64,000 nucleotides of DNA from an uncultured Actinomycetes bacterium (GCA_937876245.1 CALEGP010000004.1:1-64000); one strand, 5' to 3'; counted from the stretch's first letter, positions 53,734 through 63,961 are shown. The notes: a model not told the origin generated them from the sequence alone. Numbers and translations are program-made.

Positions 53734-54777
53734 ATGTCATTTAATTCACTTTGGTTCATCCTCATTACCGTTCTTTGGGTTGGCTATTTCGTACTAGAAG
53801 GATTCGACTTTGGCGTGGGAATATTGCTAAAAGTCGTTGCAAAAAATCAAGCCGAGCGTCGTGCCGTTTTAACAACGCTTGGTCCATTGTGGGATGGAAA
53901 CGAAGTCTGGTTACTCGTCGCAGGTGGAGCAACATTTGCGGCCTTTCCAGAGTGGTATGCCACGTTATTTAGCGGCTTTTACCTCCCACTATTTCTAATT
54001 CTGATTTCCTTAATTGTTCGTGGCGTTGCATTTGAATACCGCAGCAAATATGGAAAATCAGAGTGGCGTGCTAGATGGGACAACGCGATCGTAGTTGCAA
54101 GTTTGATTCCAGCGCTTTTGTGGGGCGTTGCATTTGCAAATATTGTTCGTGGAGTTCCTCTCGAGAAAAGTTCTACAGGGGCAATTGAATACGCGGGTGG
54201 CTTTTTCAATTTGCTAAATCCCTATGCTCTTCTTGGAGGTCTAACAACCCTTTCACTATTCGTGACTCATGGAGCTTTCTTCCTAGCTCTGAAAACCGAA
54301 GGTGATATTCGAACTCGATCAAACGCGATCGGAATCAAAATGGGACTAGTTACAGCAGCTCTTGCAGTTGCATTCCTAGGTTGGACTCTAGCTTCGCTGA
54401 CATCTAAGGGCAGTGTTGTTGTTGGCTCTTTAATCGTCGTTACTGCTTGGCTTGCAGCACTCGCAGCAAATTATAAGGGCCGCGAGGGTTGGGCTTTCCT
54501 ATTCTCCGCAGTAACAACGGCATTCGTAGTTATCACGCTATTCCTTGCGCTGTATCCAAATGTGATGCCAAATATCACAACTGGTGGCGTAGGGCTTGAT
54601 ATCTTCAATGCATCGAGCACGCAATACACTCTCAAAGTTATGACCGTCGTTGCCGTTGTTATGACACCCCTGGTCTTGATTTACCAAGGATGGACATACT
54701 GGGTCTTCCGCAAGCGTATTAATCCGAATCAGATTGCTAATCCAGAATCTGGCGTATTGGATTCAATTCACTCGTGA
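53734..54777 (+). CDS. cydB: Cytochrome bd quinol oxidase subunit II
   Basis: 347 residues, eight membrane helices. N-terminal FILITVLWVGYFVLEGFDFG (conserved EGFDFG), LGPLWDGNEVWLLVAGGATF (WDGNEVW) and FRGVAFEYRSK-type loop (IVRGVAFEYRSK) are standard for CydB. It pairs with CydA, 21 bp upstream, and its stop overlaps the cydD start by 4 nt. Confidence 0.97.
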   Translation: MSFNSLWFILITVLWVGYFVLEGFDFGVGILLKVVAKNQAERRAVLTTLGPLWDGNEVWLLVAGGATFAAFPEWYATLFSGFYLPLFLILISLIVRGVAFEYRSKYGKSEWRARWDNAIVVASLIPALLWGVAFANIVRGVPLEKSSTGAIEYAGGFFNLLNPYALLGGLTTLSLFVTHGAFFLALKTEGDIRTRSNAIGIKMGLVTAALAVAFLGWTLASLTSKGSVVVGSLIVVTAWLAALAANYKGREGWAFLFSAVTTAFVVITLFLALYPNVMPNITTGGVGLDIFNASSTQYTLKVMTVVAVVMTPLVLIYQGWTYWVFRKRINPNQIANPESGVLDSIHS

Positions 54778-56408
54778 GACCTATAGATCCGCGGCTGCTC
54801 CGTTTCTCACGAAGCAGCCGCGGTTTTCTATTTTCAACGATTGCACTTTCGGTCCTGAGTGCTGTGGCAACGATTGCGCAGGCTTTTTTATTGGCTCTTA
54901 TAATTACCAATTTCTTTATCTCCCGCCAGAGCTTTTTCATGAATAAATTTGCCGTTATTTTATTGGGCTCCGTATTTGGGTTTCGAGCCCTAATTTCATT
55001 TGCCCTTGATCGCATATCTGCTAGGGCGAGCTCGCGGATGCGAAGTGAGTTAAGAAGCGCTGTAATGGTAAAAACCTTGGATTCTGGCGCGCAAGACGCT
55101 CAAAAGCACGGAACCGCCGGCCTGTCTGTGCTAATCACCAAAGGCATTAATGATCTCGATGGCTACTTTTCAAAATTTCTGCCGCAACTGTTTATCGCCA
55201 CAATTGTTCCGATGGCCGTAGGTATAACTATCGCTTCCCAAGACTGGTGGTCTGGAGTAATTGTTCTTCTCACAATTCCCCTTATCCCAATTTTTGGCGG
55301 TTTAATCGGGCGCTTTACGGCAAGCGCTATTGAAAAAAAGTGGCGAACTTTAGGAATTCTGAGCACCTACTTTTTGGATTTACTGAGTGGACTTACGACA
55401 CTTAAAGTTTACGGTCGGGAGAAGATTCAAAGCCAAAAACTCAGAAGCATTGGCGATACATATCGAAAAGAAACTATGGGCGTGCTTCGCATCTCATTCT
55501 TATCCGCTCTAGCTCTCGAGTTGGTGGCCACGCTCTCAGTTGCACTCCTGGCCGTCTCCATTGGTCTGCGCCTGGTAAATGGCTCTATCGGCTTACAAAC
55601 TGGACTTTTCATATTAATTATTGCCCCTGAGGTTTATTGGCCTATCCGCCAGGTAGCAGGCTACTTTCATGCTGCGGCCGACGGAATGCAGGCATTTGAA
55701 AAACTTTTTGCGATTCTAGATCGAGCTGACGAACCGGTAGGTAAAGATTTTAAGACGATAAATGCAATCACCTGGAGCAAACTGCAAGTTGAATATCAAG
55801 ATCGCACAAGTGTTCAGATTCCTGCCGGGCAGATTCCTAAGGGAAGTATTCATTTCTTGGTTGGGCCTTCAGGTAGCGGAAAGTCAACGCTGGCAAATAT
55901 CTTGCTCGGTTTTACCAAGCCAAGTAGCGGTGAAATCTTAGTTAGCACTGAAAAAGGCGACATATCCCTCTCAGAATTAGATGCCCGAATTTTGCGCAGC
56001 CAGATTTCTTGGCTGCCACAAGAACCAAAGTTTCCAATTGGCACAGTTGCTCAAATATTACGTCACGCCAAACCAGATGCCCTGGAATTTGAACTTGTAG
56101 AAATTTTGCACAAGGTCGGTTTAGATATCGTTGATCTACCAAATGGCTTGCGCACGCCGCTTGGCACGCTAAGACAACCACTCTCGGTCGGGCAGCTACG
56201 CAAAATTGCCCTGGCGAGAGCTCTGCTAAAGGAGTGCCAGATATTGATCCTGGACGAGCCGACGGCTTCTGTGGATGATGTAAGTGAGAGCGTTATTTCA
56301 GAAATCTTGGCGCAGAAAGCAGCTTCCGGAGTACTAGTTCTATTAATCACTCATAGAGTTCAAGGAATTTCCATTGAGTCAAGAGTTACTGACATGGCAC
56401 GAATCTGA
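54774..56408 (+). CDS. cydD: CydD subunit of the CydDC ABC exporter
   Basis: 544 residues: a six-helix ABC transmembrane domain (about 1-310) and a nucleotide-binding domain. Walker A is VGPSGSGKSTLANILLG, the signature is PLSVGQLRKIALARALL (LSVGQ, a variant common in CydD) and Walker B is ILILDEPTASVDD; the H-loop is LLITHRVQ. CydDC exports reduced thiols and haem-related compounds and is needed for assembly of cytochrome bd. Overlaps cydB by 4 nt and cydC by 1 nt. Confidence 0.95.
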   Translation: MRPIDPRLLRFSRSSRGFLFSTIALSVLSAVATIAQAFLLALIITNFFISRQSFFMNKFAVILLGSVFGFRALISFALDRISARASSRMRSELRSAVMVKTLDSGAQDAQKHGTAGLSVLITKGINDLDGYFSKFLPQLFIATIVPMAVGITIASQDWWSGVIVLLTIPLIPIFGGLIGRFTASAIEKKWRTLGILSTYFLDLLSGLTTLKVYGREKIQSQKLRSIGDTYRKETMGVLRISFLSALALELVATLSVALLAVSIGLRLVNGSIGLQTGLFILIIAPEVYWPIRQVAGYFHAAADGMQAFEKLFAILDRADEPVGKDFKTINAITWSKLQVEYQDRTSVQIPAGQIPKGSIHFLVGPSGSGKSTLANILLGFTKPSSGEILVSTEKGDISLSELDARILRSQISWLPQEPKFPIGTVAQILRHAKPDALEFELVEILHKVGLDIVDLPNGLRTPLGTLRQPLSVGQLRKIALARALLKECQILILDEPTASVDDVSESVISEILAQKAASGVLVLLITHRVQGISIESRVTDMARI

Positions 56409-58021
56409 TGAAGAGCCTACTTTCGATTTTAAAGCCGAACTGGAGAGGCCTTGCACTTGGCGGTCTTCTTGGCGGTCTCTCCCTTGGCGCCGCAGTCGGC
56501 TTGCTAGCGGCAAGTGCGTGGCTGATTTCAATGGCCGCTACCCGGCCTCCGATCCTGGTTTTACAAGTTGCTATCGTCGCCGTCAGATTCTTTGGACTCT
56601 CCCGAGGAACCCTTAAATATGCTTCGAGAATTGCCGAACACGACGCCGCGCTAAAAATTCAAAGCTCACTTCGAATCCGGATTTACGAACAAATTTCTAA
56701 TTTTCTGCCAGCTAATTTCGTCAAATTAAATCGGGGAAACCTACTTTCACAAATTATCAATGACGTTGAACTTGTCCAAGACCTTTGGCTTCGAGTTATG
56801 ATGCCATGGATTAACGCCCTGATCGCAGGAGTTTGCGGAATTGGAATTATTTATTTCTTGCTGCCAAGCGCTGCAAATGCAATCTCGCTAATCTTTTTGG
56901 CTGCGATATTTTTAGTCCCACTTGCCGCATCCATTATGACTCCCCAGCATAATGAGCGCGAATCTGAAGCCCAGCTCTTCTCTCAGGTTATGCAAGTTGC
57001 TGAGAGCGCTAACGAGGCACTGGTCTTTAACTTTCAAGAAGAATTGTTACAAGATATGGAACTGGCGCAATGCAATATTGCTGCCGCCCAGGAAGTCAGT
57101 GCCAAACGCGCCGGTTATGCCAGTGCACTGCACATGATCTTCTTGGGGATTGCTTCACTGGCAGCCCTCTATTTTGCGGCAAAAGGTTTTATTGATAAAG
57201 ATCTTGCCGGAGTAAATGTCGCTGTTATTGCGCTTTTGCCTCTTGTTATTTTCGAGGGAGTCGGAAATTTGCCAACTGCGTTCGCCCAGCTCTCAAAAAT
57301 AGTTGAAGCCACGAAAAACCTAGACCCATATTTGGAAGCATTGACGGCTGGGGATTCGGCGAAGACCTCGATGTCTCTTGCTCAAAATGTCACCATTAAA
57401 TTTCAAGATGTTAACCCAATTATTGCCGAAGCCAATTGTGCGCCGTTGACTACGACAGTAACTCCCGGTGAGACCCTAATTATCATGGGAAAGTCAGGAT
57501 CTGGAAAATCTTCGTTGCTTAATTCAATTCTTGGTTTCGCACCATTTACTGGAAGAATTGAAATCAATGGTGAAGAGCTTGGAGCAAAGCACAAGGATCT
57601 GTTCTCGGTTTTGCTTCAAGATGATTATCTATTTGCCACATCCATTCGTGAAAATTTGCTCATCGGAAAACCAGAGGCAACAGATCGAGAACTTGATCAA
57701 ATTTTGGAAGTTGTAGAACTGTCTGACTTAATTCATAAATTGCCAGATGGTATAGACACTCATGTTGGGCCATTGGGATATAACTTTTCTGGTGGTGAAA
57801 AACAGAGGATGAAACTTGCTCGTTTATTGTTGAGAAATACCCCAGTTTTTATTTTGGACGAGCCCTTTGAATTTCTAGATGCGCGCCAGGGCGCCAGAAT
57901 CGCAAATAAAGTTTCAAGAATCTTGGCCACCAAAACCCTCATTATTGTTTCTCATCTAGAGATGAGCATTCCGGGGAAAGTAATCACTCTAATAAACGCT
58001 GGAGCCCCCCGTCAGGATTGA
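56408..58021 (+). CDS. cydC: CydC subunit of the CydDC ABC exporter
   Basis: 537 residues. The transmembrane domain starts GGLLGGLSLGAAVGLLAASA with the CydC feature AASAWLISMAATRPPI. NBD motifs: Walker A MGKSGSGKSSLLNSILG, signature YNFSGGEKQRMKLARLLL, Walker B VFILDEPFEFLD, H-loop IIVSHLE. Acts as a heterodimer with CydD. The last six codons and the stop overlap the tRNA-Thr gene on the other strand by 19 nt, so the tRNA T-arm sequence supplies the C terminus (APRQD). Confidence 0.95.
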   Translation: MKSLLSILKPNWRGLALGGLLGGLSLGAAVGLLAASAWLISMAATRPPILVLQVAIVAVRFFGLSRGTLKYASRIAEHDAALKIQSSLRIRIYEQISNFLPANFVKLNRGNLLSQIINDVELVQDLWLRVMMPWINALIAGVCGIGIIYFLLPSAANAISLIFLAAIFLVPLAASIMTPQHNERESEAQLFSQVMQVAESANEALVFNFQEELLQDMELAQCNIAAAQEVSAKRAGYASALHMIFLGIASLAALYFAAKGFIDKDLAGVNVAVIALLPLVIFEGVGNLPTAFAQLSKIVEATKNLDPYLEALTAGDSAKTSMSLAQNVTIKFQDVNPIIAEANCAPLTTTVTPGETLIIMGKSGSGKSSLLNSILGFAPFTGRIEINGEELGAKHKDLFSVLLQDDYLFATSIRENLLIGKPEATDRELDQILEVVELSDLIHKLPDGIDTHVGPLGYNFSGGEKQRMKLARLLLRNTPVFILDEPFEFLDARQGARIANKVSRILATKTLIIVSHLEMSIPGKVITLINAGAPRQD

Positions 58022-58074
58022 ACTGACGACCTACGCATTACAAGTGCGTTGCTCTACCACTGAGCTAGGGAGGC
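58003..58074 (-). tRNA. tRNA-Thr (UGU)
   Basis: Acceptor GCCTCCC pairs with GGGGGGC (one T-G wobble), discriminator U. D arm GCTC...GAGC, anticodon stem-loop ACGCA-CTTGTAA-TGCGT with anticodon UGU, T arm GTCAG-TTCAATC-CTGAC. CCA is not encoded. The 3' 19 nt overlap the end of cydC on the opposite strand. Confidence 0.95.
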
Positions 58075-58225
58075 CTATTTGCTATCTAAACAGGGGGTAA
58101 TTATGGCATGGGATTTGCTCTGAGAAAAACCAGCGTTATTTCTTTCTCTAACCCCTATCCGCACTTATCCTGCGCGGTCTATAGTCTGGACTCAATACAA
58201 GATCCAATGAGTGTGAGGTGTGCGG

Positions 58226-59245
58226 ATGGCTAGCCCTTTTGCGCGCAACCTCGCCATCGATATTGGAACGGCAAATACCGTTATTTATCAATCAAAAAAG
58301 GGAATCGTTTTGGATCAGCCAAGCGTAGTTTGTGTTGATACCAAGACCGGAAATATTCTCTCTGTAGGTCACGAAGCAAGGGGCATGGTAGGTCGAACTC
58401 CAGAACATATTGTTTCAATCAGGCCACTAATTGATGGTGTCGTAGCTGATTTTGAAATTGCCCAAAAAATGTTACATGAATTTCTGGCCATGGTGGGAGT
58501 TCGCAAATTTGTTTCGAAGCCAATAATTGTCGTGGCCGTACCACCGCTCATAACTTCAGTTGAACACCGGGCAATTAAGGATGCAGCATATGCAGCCGGT
58601 GCTAAGAAGGTGTACATCATGGAGGAACCTATGGCTGCGGCAATCGGTGCCGGACTGCCTATTCAAGAGCCAGTTGGGTCAATGATTGTTGATATTGGTG
58701 GTGGCACAACTGATGTCGCAGTTATTTCACTTGGTGGAGTTGTTACTTCTCGGTCAGTTCGAATCGGTGGCGATTCGATTGATCATTCGATCGTTAATTA
58801 CATCAAAAACTCTTATAACTTACTTATAGGTGAGAGAACTGCTGAAGAATTAAAGATGGCTATCGGATCAGCTATACGTTCCAGCGGTGAGAGCGCTGCC
58901 CGCATCCGTGGTCGTGATTTGGTTTCAGGGTTACCGAAAGATTTAATGGTTACCCCGCAGGAAATTCGTGATGCTATTGAGGACCAAATATTTAAGATTA
59001 TTTCCGCTATTAAGGCGACCCTGGATGAAACACCGCCGGATTTAGTCTCCGACTTGTCAAGACACGGAATGGTTTTGGCTGGTGGTGGCGCGCTTCTCAA
59101 TGGATTAGCAGAGCGACTTATGAATGAGACCGGGATGCCAGTTCGTATTGCAGATGATCCGCTCTACTGTGTTGTTGCGGGTGCTGGAAGATGCGTTGAA
59201 AATATAGAACTTCTTCAACAAGTTCTGGCGGTGGAGAGCCGATAA
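58226..59245 (+). CDS. mreB: Rod-shape-determining actin homologue MreB/Mbl
   Basis: 339 residues from ATG 58226, which has GAGG 7 nt upstream (a GTG two codons earlier is weaker). Actin-fold motifs: phosphate-1 AIDIGTANTVIYQSKKGI, phosphate-2 MIVDIGGGTTDVAVISLGG, connect segment and adenosine motif LAGGGALLNGLAERL. It forms membrane-bound filaments that guide cell-wall synthesis. No mreC, mreD or rodA follows; the next gene is on the other strand, so it is a solitary mreB, more like an Mbl. Confidence 0.94.
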   Translation: MASPFARNLAIDIGTANTVIYQSKKGIVLDQPSVVCVDTKTGNILSVGHEARGMVGRTPEHIVSIRPLIDGVVADFEIAQKMLHEFLAMVGVRKFVSKPIIVVAVPPLITSVEHRAIKDAAYAAGAKKVYIMEEPMAAAIGAGLPIQEPVGSMIVDIGGGTTDVAVISLGGVVTSRSVRIGGDSIDHSIVNYIKNSYNLLIGERTAEELKMAIGSAIRSSGESAARIRGRDLVSGLPKDLMVTPQEIRDAIEDQIFKIISAIKATLDETPPDLVSDLSRHGMVLAGGGALLNGLAERLMNETGMPVRIADDPLYCVVAGAGRCVENIELLQQVLAVESR

Positions 59246-59263
59246 ACCATAATTGGCTACTCT

Positions 59264-60040
59264 CTAACTCCAGGCAATCGGTCTTTCATATTTGGCCGAT
59301 CGGCCATCTCCGGATGACTTTCCTCGAACTCTGCGCCATATCCATGGCAGAACAAATGTAATAAGCCATCTAGCATCCCCACCTTTTTTCTTGTACCAAG
59401 GTTTCTTCTCGACTGGCGGCAGGTCGATCTTCCAGCCAGCATCGAAATTTTTTCCTAGTTTCTCTAGGACTGCTTGGGCCAATCGCCAATGCCCCTCGGA
59501 ATTAAGGTGCAGGCGATCCAGGGCAAGAAATCGTTTATCTGAAAGCCATCTAGCATCATCGGCCTCCATAATTATCGCGCCATACTTATTAGCAACCTTG
59601 CGCACATTTACATTGAAGGCGCTAAATCGCTCGTGCCAGAGTTCGGCAGCCTTGCCCTCACTCTCAACACGGTCGATGACAGTGAAAACTATTATTGTTG
59701 CGCCACTCTGCGCTAATTCTTTTATTCCGCTCTCATATTTAGTGAAAGCAACTTCACTTTGATATTTCGGCCGAAGCACATCATTTGCCCCAGCATGAAA
59801 GGAGACAAGGGTCGATTGATCTTTAATAATTCCTAGCGCGATTGGAATTTGTTCATTTATGACTTGGTGCAGTAACTTTCCACGAATTGCTAAGTTCGCA
59901 TATGAGAAATACGAACTCTCTGTTGCTAGGCCGTCAGCAACTCTGTCGGCCCAACCCCGATATTTTCCATCAATAATCTCATCACACATGCCCTCGGTCA
60001 TTGAATCACCAAGTGCGATGAATCGAGTGAAGGCCGCCAT
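59264..60040 (-). CDS. SGNH/GDSL-type esterase
   Basis: 258 residues from ATG 60040. SGNH blocks: RFIALGDSMTEGMCD (Ser), NLAIRGKLLHQV (Gly block), VSFHAGANDVLRP (Asn) and LDRLHLNSEGHWRLAQ (Asp-x-x-His). These are esterases, lipases or acetyl hydrolases; no signal peptide is visible, so it is probably cytoplasmic, and the substrate is unknown. The C terminus (VEKKPWYKKKGGDARWLITF) is basic. One base separates its start from the rlmB stop, so it is translated from the same message. Confidence 0.88.
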   Translation of the reverse strand: MAAFTRFIALGDSMTEGMCDEIIDGKYRGWADRVADGLATESSYFSYANLAIRGKLLHQVINEQIPIALGIIKDQSTLVSFHAGANDVLRPKYQSEVAFTKYESGIKELAQSGATIIVFTVIDRVESEGKAAELWHERFSAFNVNVRKVANKYGAIIMEADDARWLSDKRFLALDRLHLNSEGHWRLAQAVLEKLGKNFDAGWKIDLPPVEKKPWYKKKGGDARWLITFVLPWIWRRVRGKSSGDGRSAKYERPIAWS

Positions 60041-60041
60041 A

Positions 60042-60866
60042 TTATTTTGCTCGCTTCTCCGCGATCCAATACATAACAATCGCAGTTGCTACACTCGCAT
60101 TAAGTGACTCGACATCAGTATCCATTGGAATAGAAAGTATTAAGTCGCACTTCTCTTTAACAAGTCTTGATAAACCTTTTCCTTCGCTACCAACAATCAG
60201 GTAAACAGATTCGGTCGCCAGCGAGAATCCAGGCAGCGATTCATCTCCTTGCGCATCGAGTCCGACAACAAAAAATCCAGCTTTTTTTGCATCTTCAATT
60301 GATCTGACCATATTTGTTACCTGTGAAATTGGAAGCCTGGCGGCTGCTCCGGCAGATGCTTTCCATGCAGATCCAGTCATCGCAGCATTTCTGCGCTCTG
60401 GAATTACAACTCCATTTGCTCCAAATGCCGCCGCGCTTCTGACAATCGCGCCAAGATTATGTGGATCAGTAACTCCATCTAACCCGATGATTAGACCTGG
60501 TTTGGTAACGCCCAGTAAAACTGCTTCGAATTCCTTATATTGAAAGGGTTTGATGATCAGGGCAATGCCTTGGTGATTAGTGGTTCCGGTAACGCCATCT
60601 AATTGACCGCGAGGAACTTCCTTAATTACTAAATCTTGATTTTTCGCTAAGCGCAGGGCCTCAGTCATTCGCTCATCAATTTCTACTCGCTCGGCAACAA
60701 GTAGCTCCTTGGCTGGGATTTTGGCTCGAAGTGCTTCAACAACACTGTTGCGACCAGCCACTGCGTCGCTATTAGCCCGAGTTTCTAGCCTAGATTCTGG
60801 TTTACGACTTGTCGGACGATGGGTTGGTGCTATTGCCGCTTCACGACGTTTTCTTCCTGGACGCAT
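60042..60866 (-). CDS. rlmB: 23S rRNA (guanosine-2'-O-)-methyltransferase RlmB-type (SpoU/TrmH)
   Basis: 274 residues. A basic N-terminal extension (MRPGRKRREAAIAPTHRPTS) precedes the L30-like substrate domain (GRNSVVEALRAKIPAKELLV), followed by the SpoU methyltransferase knot: LDGVTDPHNLGAIVRSAAAF, VIPERRNAAMTGSAWKASAG, YLIVGSEGKGLSRLVKEKCD and SLNASVATAIVMYWI. It methylates the 2'-O of G2251-type positions in 23S rRNA. Follows cysS, as in other actinobacteria. Confidence 0.94.
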   Translation of the reverse strand: MRPGRKRREAAIAPTHRPTSRKPESRLETRANSDAVAGRNSVVEALRAKIPAKELLVAERVEIDERMTEALRLAKNQDLVIKEVPRGQLDGVTGTTNHQGIALIIKPFQYKEFEAVLLGVTKPGLIIGLDGVTDPHNLGAIVRSAAAFGANGVVIPERRNAAMTGSAWKASAGAAARLPISQVTNMVRSIEDAKKAGFFVVGLDAQGDESLPGFSLATESVYLIVGSEGKGLSRLVKEKCDLILSIPMDTDVESLNASVATAIVMYWIAEKRAK

Positions 60867-60883
60867 TTTTTCGCTTCGATTCT

Positions 60884-62281
60884 TTAGTTGATTGTCCAGC
60901 GCGAGCCGGTTGGGCTATCTTCGATATTTATATCTAGCGCGGCAAGCGATCCACGAATCGCATCACTTGCTGCAAAATCTTTTCGAGCTCTTGCTGAATT
61001 TCTCTGCTCTAGAGCCAAGGAAATTAACCCATCGACTAGTTCTCTCTTGATACTTCCAGTCTCAACAAATACTGGGTCAAATGGATCGCAACCAAGAATT
61101 GAAAGTGCGCCTCGAACTTCGCCGGCGCTCTTTGCAAGTTGGGCCAAATCATTGGCCGTTGCCGCATTATTTCCAATTCGTACTGCTTCCGATATATCTG
61201 CGAGTGCTTGCGGAACAGCTAAATCATTATTCATTGCAGCAGCAAATTCAGTTGAAATTATTAATTGGATCTCACTGCCAAGTAGTTCAGTAGCGCGAAG
61301 TAGAAATCCCTCGATTCGACGGAAGTTTACAGCTGATTCTTCGAGCGCTTCAAAAGAGAACTCCAGCATCGAGCGATAATGTGCGCCGCCAAGATACCAA
61401 CGAAGTTCAATCCCGCGCACTTGCTTGAGGATTTCTCTGACTTGTAGCGAATTACCAAGTGATTTACTCATTTTTTCACCGGCCGTTGTTACCCAGGCAT
61501 TATGCAGCCAAATATTGGCAAAGCCCCAACCCGCTGACTCTGATTGGGCCATCTCGTTTTCATGATGCGGAAAGATTAAATCCATCCCACCGCCGTGAAT
61601 ATCAAAAGACTCTCCAAGGTAGGCGCGTGCCATTGCCGAACATTCCAAGTGCCAACCTGGACGCCCGTCACCCCAAGGCGTTGGCCAAGATGGATCACCT
61701 GGCTTCGCACCTTTCCAAAGTGCAAAATCTCGCGGATCGCGTTTGTAAGTTGAGTCTGCATCCTCTGCCGACTGAAGATCATCTAACTTCTGATTTGAAA
61801 GAGTTAAATAAGATTTAAGTTTTCTAACCTCGAGATAAACATCGCCATTTCCAGGTGCATATGCGCTGCCATTCGTAATCAATAAATCCATAAGTTGAAC
61901 CATCTGTGTTATGTGCCCAGTCGCCCTTGGCTCATAAGTAGGTGGCATAACATTTATTGCCGCGTAGGCCTCTGTAAAGGCCCGCTCATATTTCATGGCA
62001 ACTGCCCACCAGGCAATTTTTTCGTGCACTGCTTTATGCAATATCTTGTCATCTATATCTGTAACGTTCCGAACAAAAGTAACGTCATAACCACTCGCAG
62101 TTAGCCAACGCCGCAAAATGTCGAAATTAACACCGGATCTTACATGGCCAATATGTGGCGGTGCTTGTACGGTCGCACCGCACAGATAGATACCAACTTT
62201 CCCCGGTTCGAGTGGGGTAAATTTTGAGACCGCGCGATCTGCGGTGTTATATAAATTTAGATCGCTATTTATTTTGGTCAT
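60884..62281 (-). CDS. cysS: Cysteinyl-tRNA synthetase
   Basis: 465 residues. HIGH motif in [15 protein letters not shown], zinc-binding residues ([26 protein letters not shown]) and KMSKS in [15 protein letters not shown]. The C-terminal DALR-like helical domain contains [15 protein letters not shown]. The product is normal CysS and not the mycothiol ligase MshC, judged by its length and the C-terminal domain. In the cluster carD-ispDF-cysS-rlmB. Confidence 0.95.
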   Translation of the reverse strand: MTKINSDLNLYNTADRAVSKFTPLEPGKVGIYLCGATVQAPPHIGHVRSGVNFDILRRWLTASGYDVTFVRNVTDIDDKILHKAVHEKIAWWAVAMKYERAFTEAYAAINVMPPTYEPRATGHITQMVQLMDLLITNGSAYAPGNGDVYLEVRKLKSYLTLSNQKLDDLQSAEDADSTYKRDPRDFALWKGAKPGDPSWPTPWGDGRPGWHLECSAMARAYLGESFDIHGGGMDLIFPHHENEMAQSESAGWGFANIWLHNAWVTTAGEKMSKSLGNSLQVREILKQVRGIELRWYLGGAHYRSMLEFSFEALEESAVNFRRIEGFLLRATELLGSEIQLIISTEFAAAMNNDLAVPQALADISEAVRIGNNAATANDLAQLAKSAGEVRGALSILGCDPFDPVFVETGSIKRELVDGLISLALEQRNSARARKDFAASDAIRGSLAALDINIEDSPTGSRWTIN

Positions 62282-62290
62282 CGCTAAATT

Positions 62291-63457
62291 CTACTTTAAT
62301 AAACTTTCACTTCGAATAATCAACGCTGTAGCTATTGCACCAATCCCTTTTCCTTCGCCTGTTAGGCCAAGTCCATCGGTCGTGGTTGCAGAAACCGAGA
62401 CTTTAGCCCCGCCGAGAGCCTGCGATATCTTCGCGATAGCTGCCAATCTATGCGGGCCGATTTTTGGGCGATTGCCAATGATTTGAACCGAGATATTTTG
62501 GATTGCAAATCCAGCGCTGGTTATTAGTTTTAGAGTCTCAGACAAAAGTCGCGCCCCAGAAGCTCCGGCATACTCTGGCTTTGCACTTCCAAAGTTCGAG
62601 CCGAGATCGCCAAGATTTGCCGCTGCAAAAAGTGCATCGCAAATAGCATGCGCTGCAACATCACCATCGGAATGTCCATCGACGCCAATTTCATTTTCCC
62701 AACGCAATCCAGCAAGCCACAGTTCGCGCTTTGGGTCACTAGAAAATGCATGGGCATCAATTCCAACACCAGTTCGAATATCGGCTGCAACTGCTGGTAC
62801 TAAATATTTCAAAGCGGATGCTAAATCCTCAGGATTTGTGATTTTTAGCGCCCGATCTTCACCTGTAATTAATTTAACTTTGCCACGCATCGCTTCTACT
62901 AACGAACCATCATCGGTTGCTTCAATATTTTGGGTGTGGGCTTTGGTCAAAGTCTCGCGGGCGAAACCTTGTGGAGTCTGCACAGCTCGCAATCTTTCGC
63001 GGTTTGGCGTTAGAACAACATAATTGGAGGCATCCACCTCTTTTATTGTGTCTGCAACGCTCAACGCTGGGATAACTGCGACTTCGCCAGTTAGGAGCGC
63101 CGCAATAACTTGCTCTCCAAGTTCGGTTGATGCGAGTGGTCTTGCGGCATCATGCACCAAAATATATTCAACTTCTGGGTCAATACTCTCCAGGGCAATT
63201 TTTACGCTCTTTGTTCGGGTGGAACCACCAGTCACAACTGTCACGGCATCACCTAAGAGATTTTTAAATTGATCTTCGAATCCAGCGGGAGCGGCAACGA
63301 TTATCTGAGCAGCAAGTGAGCCGAGATTTAAAATAGCATGTTCGATAAGGGTTCGACCATTTAATTGGACGAGCGCCTTAGGGATCGGTGCGCCAAATCT
63401 TTCGCCGCTGCCAGCAGCGGGGATGATCAGTGCGACTTTAGGAAGCAAGGACCTCAT
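62291..63457 (-). CDS. ispDF: IspD-IspF bifunctional enzyme of the MEP pathway
   Basis: 388 residues in one chain. The N-terminal IspD domain (about 1-225) has [30 protein letters not shown] and [13 protein letters not shown]. The C-terminal IspF domain (about 230-388) has [40 protein letters not shown] and LGDLGSNFG with the Zn ligands Asp-x-His and His. It makes CDP-ME and then MEcPP; IspE, encoded at 18216-19136, does the middle step. The start overlaps the carD stop by 20 nt. Confidence 0.95.
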   Translation of the reverse strand: MRSLLPKVALIIPAAGSGERFGAPIPKALVQLNGRTLIEHAILNLGSLAAQIIVAAPAGFEDQFKNLLGDAVTVVTGGSTRTKSVKIALESIDPEVEYILVHDAARPLASTELGEQVIAALLTGEVAVIPALSVADTIKEVDASNYVVLTPNRERLRAVQTPQGFARETLTKAHTQNIEATDDGSLVEAMRGKVKLITGEDRALKITNPEDLASALKYLVPAVAADIRTGVGIDAHAFSSDPKRELWLAGLRWENEIGVDGHSDGDVAAHAICDALFAAANLGDLGSNFGSAKPEYAGASGARLLSETLKLITSAGFAIQNISVQIIGNRPKIGPHRLAAIAKISQALGGAKVSVSATTTDGLGLTGEGKGIGAIATALIIRSESLLK

Positions 63458-63920
63458 CTAGCATCACGCCGGCCTTCTCTTCATCGGTGCGCTCAGCAAG
63501 TGCGAGTTCTGAAACCAAGATTTGTTTCGCTTTTGAGAGCATGCGCTTCTCGCCAGCAGAAAGTCCACGATCAAGATCGCGGCGGTAAAGATCACGAACA
63601 ACTTCAGCAACCTTAATTACATCACCTGAGGCAAGCTTTTCAACATTTGCCTTATATCGACGGGACCAGTTTGTTGGCTCTTCGGTATATGGCTGACGCA
63701 AAACATCAAATACTCGATCTAGCCCCTCAGCGTCAACAACATCACGCACGCCAACCAGGTCAATGTTTTCTGCTGGAACTCGTACCGTTAAATCACCTTG
63801 GGCAATCTTTAATACTAAATAAGTCTTTTCTTCACCTTTAATGGTCCGGGTCTCAATTGCTTCAATGAGAGCCGCTCCGTGATGGGGATAAACAACGGTT
63901 TCGCCGACCTTAAAAGTCAT
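63438..63920 (-). CDS. carD: CarD-type RNA polymerase-binding transcription regulator
   Basis: 160 residues. The N-terminal RNA-polymerase interaction domain ([40 protein letters not shown]) is followed by the C-terminal helical DNA-binding domain ([40 protein letters not shown]), including the Trp wedge that stabilises open complexes. The start is preceded by GAAAGG. CarD helps open promoters in actinobacteria with weak -10/-35 elements. Confidence 0.96.
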   Translation of the reverse strand: MTFKVGETVVYPHHGAALIEAIETRTIKGEEKTYLVLKIAQGDLTVRVPAENIDLVGVRDVVDAEGLDRVFDVLRQPYTEEPTNWSRRYKANVEKLASGDVIKVAEVVRDLYRRDLDRGLSAGEKRMLSKAKQILVSELALAERTDEEKAGVMLDEVLAS

Positions 63921-63949
63921 TAATTTGGCCTTTCGATAGGGGCCAAGGA

Positions 63950-63955
63950 TACCAT
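63950..63955 (+). promoter_or_regulatory. -10 element TACCAT before the right-edge gene
   Basis: TACCAT, 6 nt (TGCCTC), then ATG at 63962; same geometry as the other leaderless starts. Confidence 0.4.
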
Positions 63956-63961
63956 TGCCTC

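Noticed and set aside
56185-56240. LSVGQ in place of LSGGQ in CydD as a broken ATPase
   Set aside because: This variant is frequent in CydD proteins, and Walker A, Walker B and H-loop are intact.
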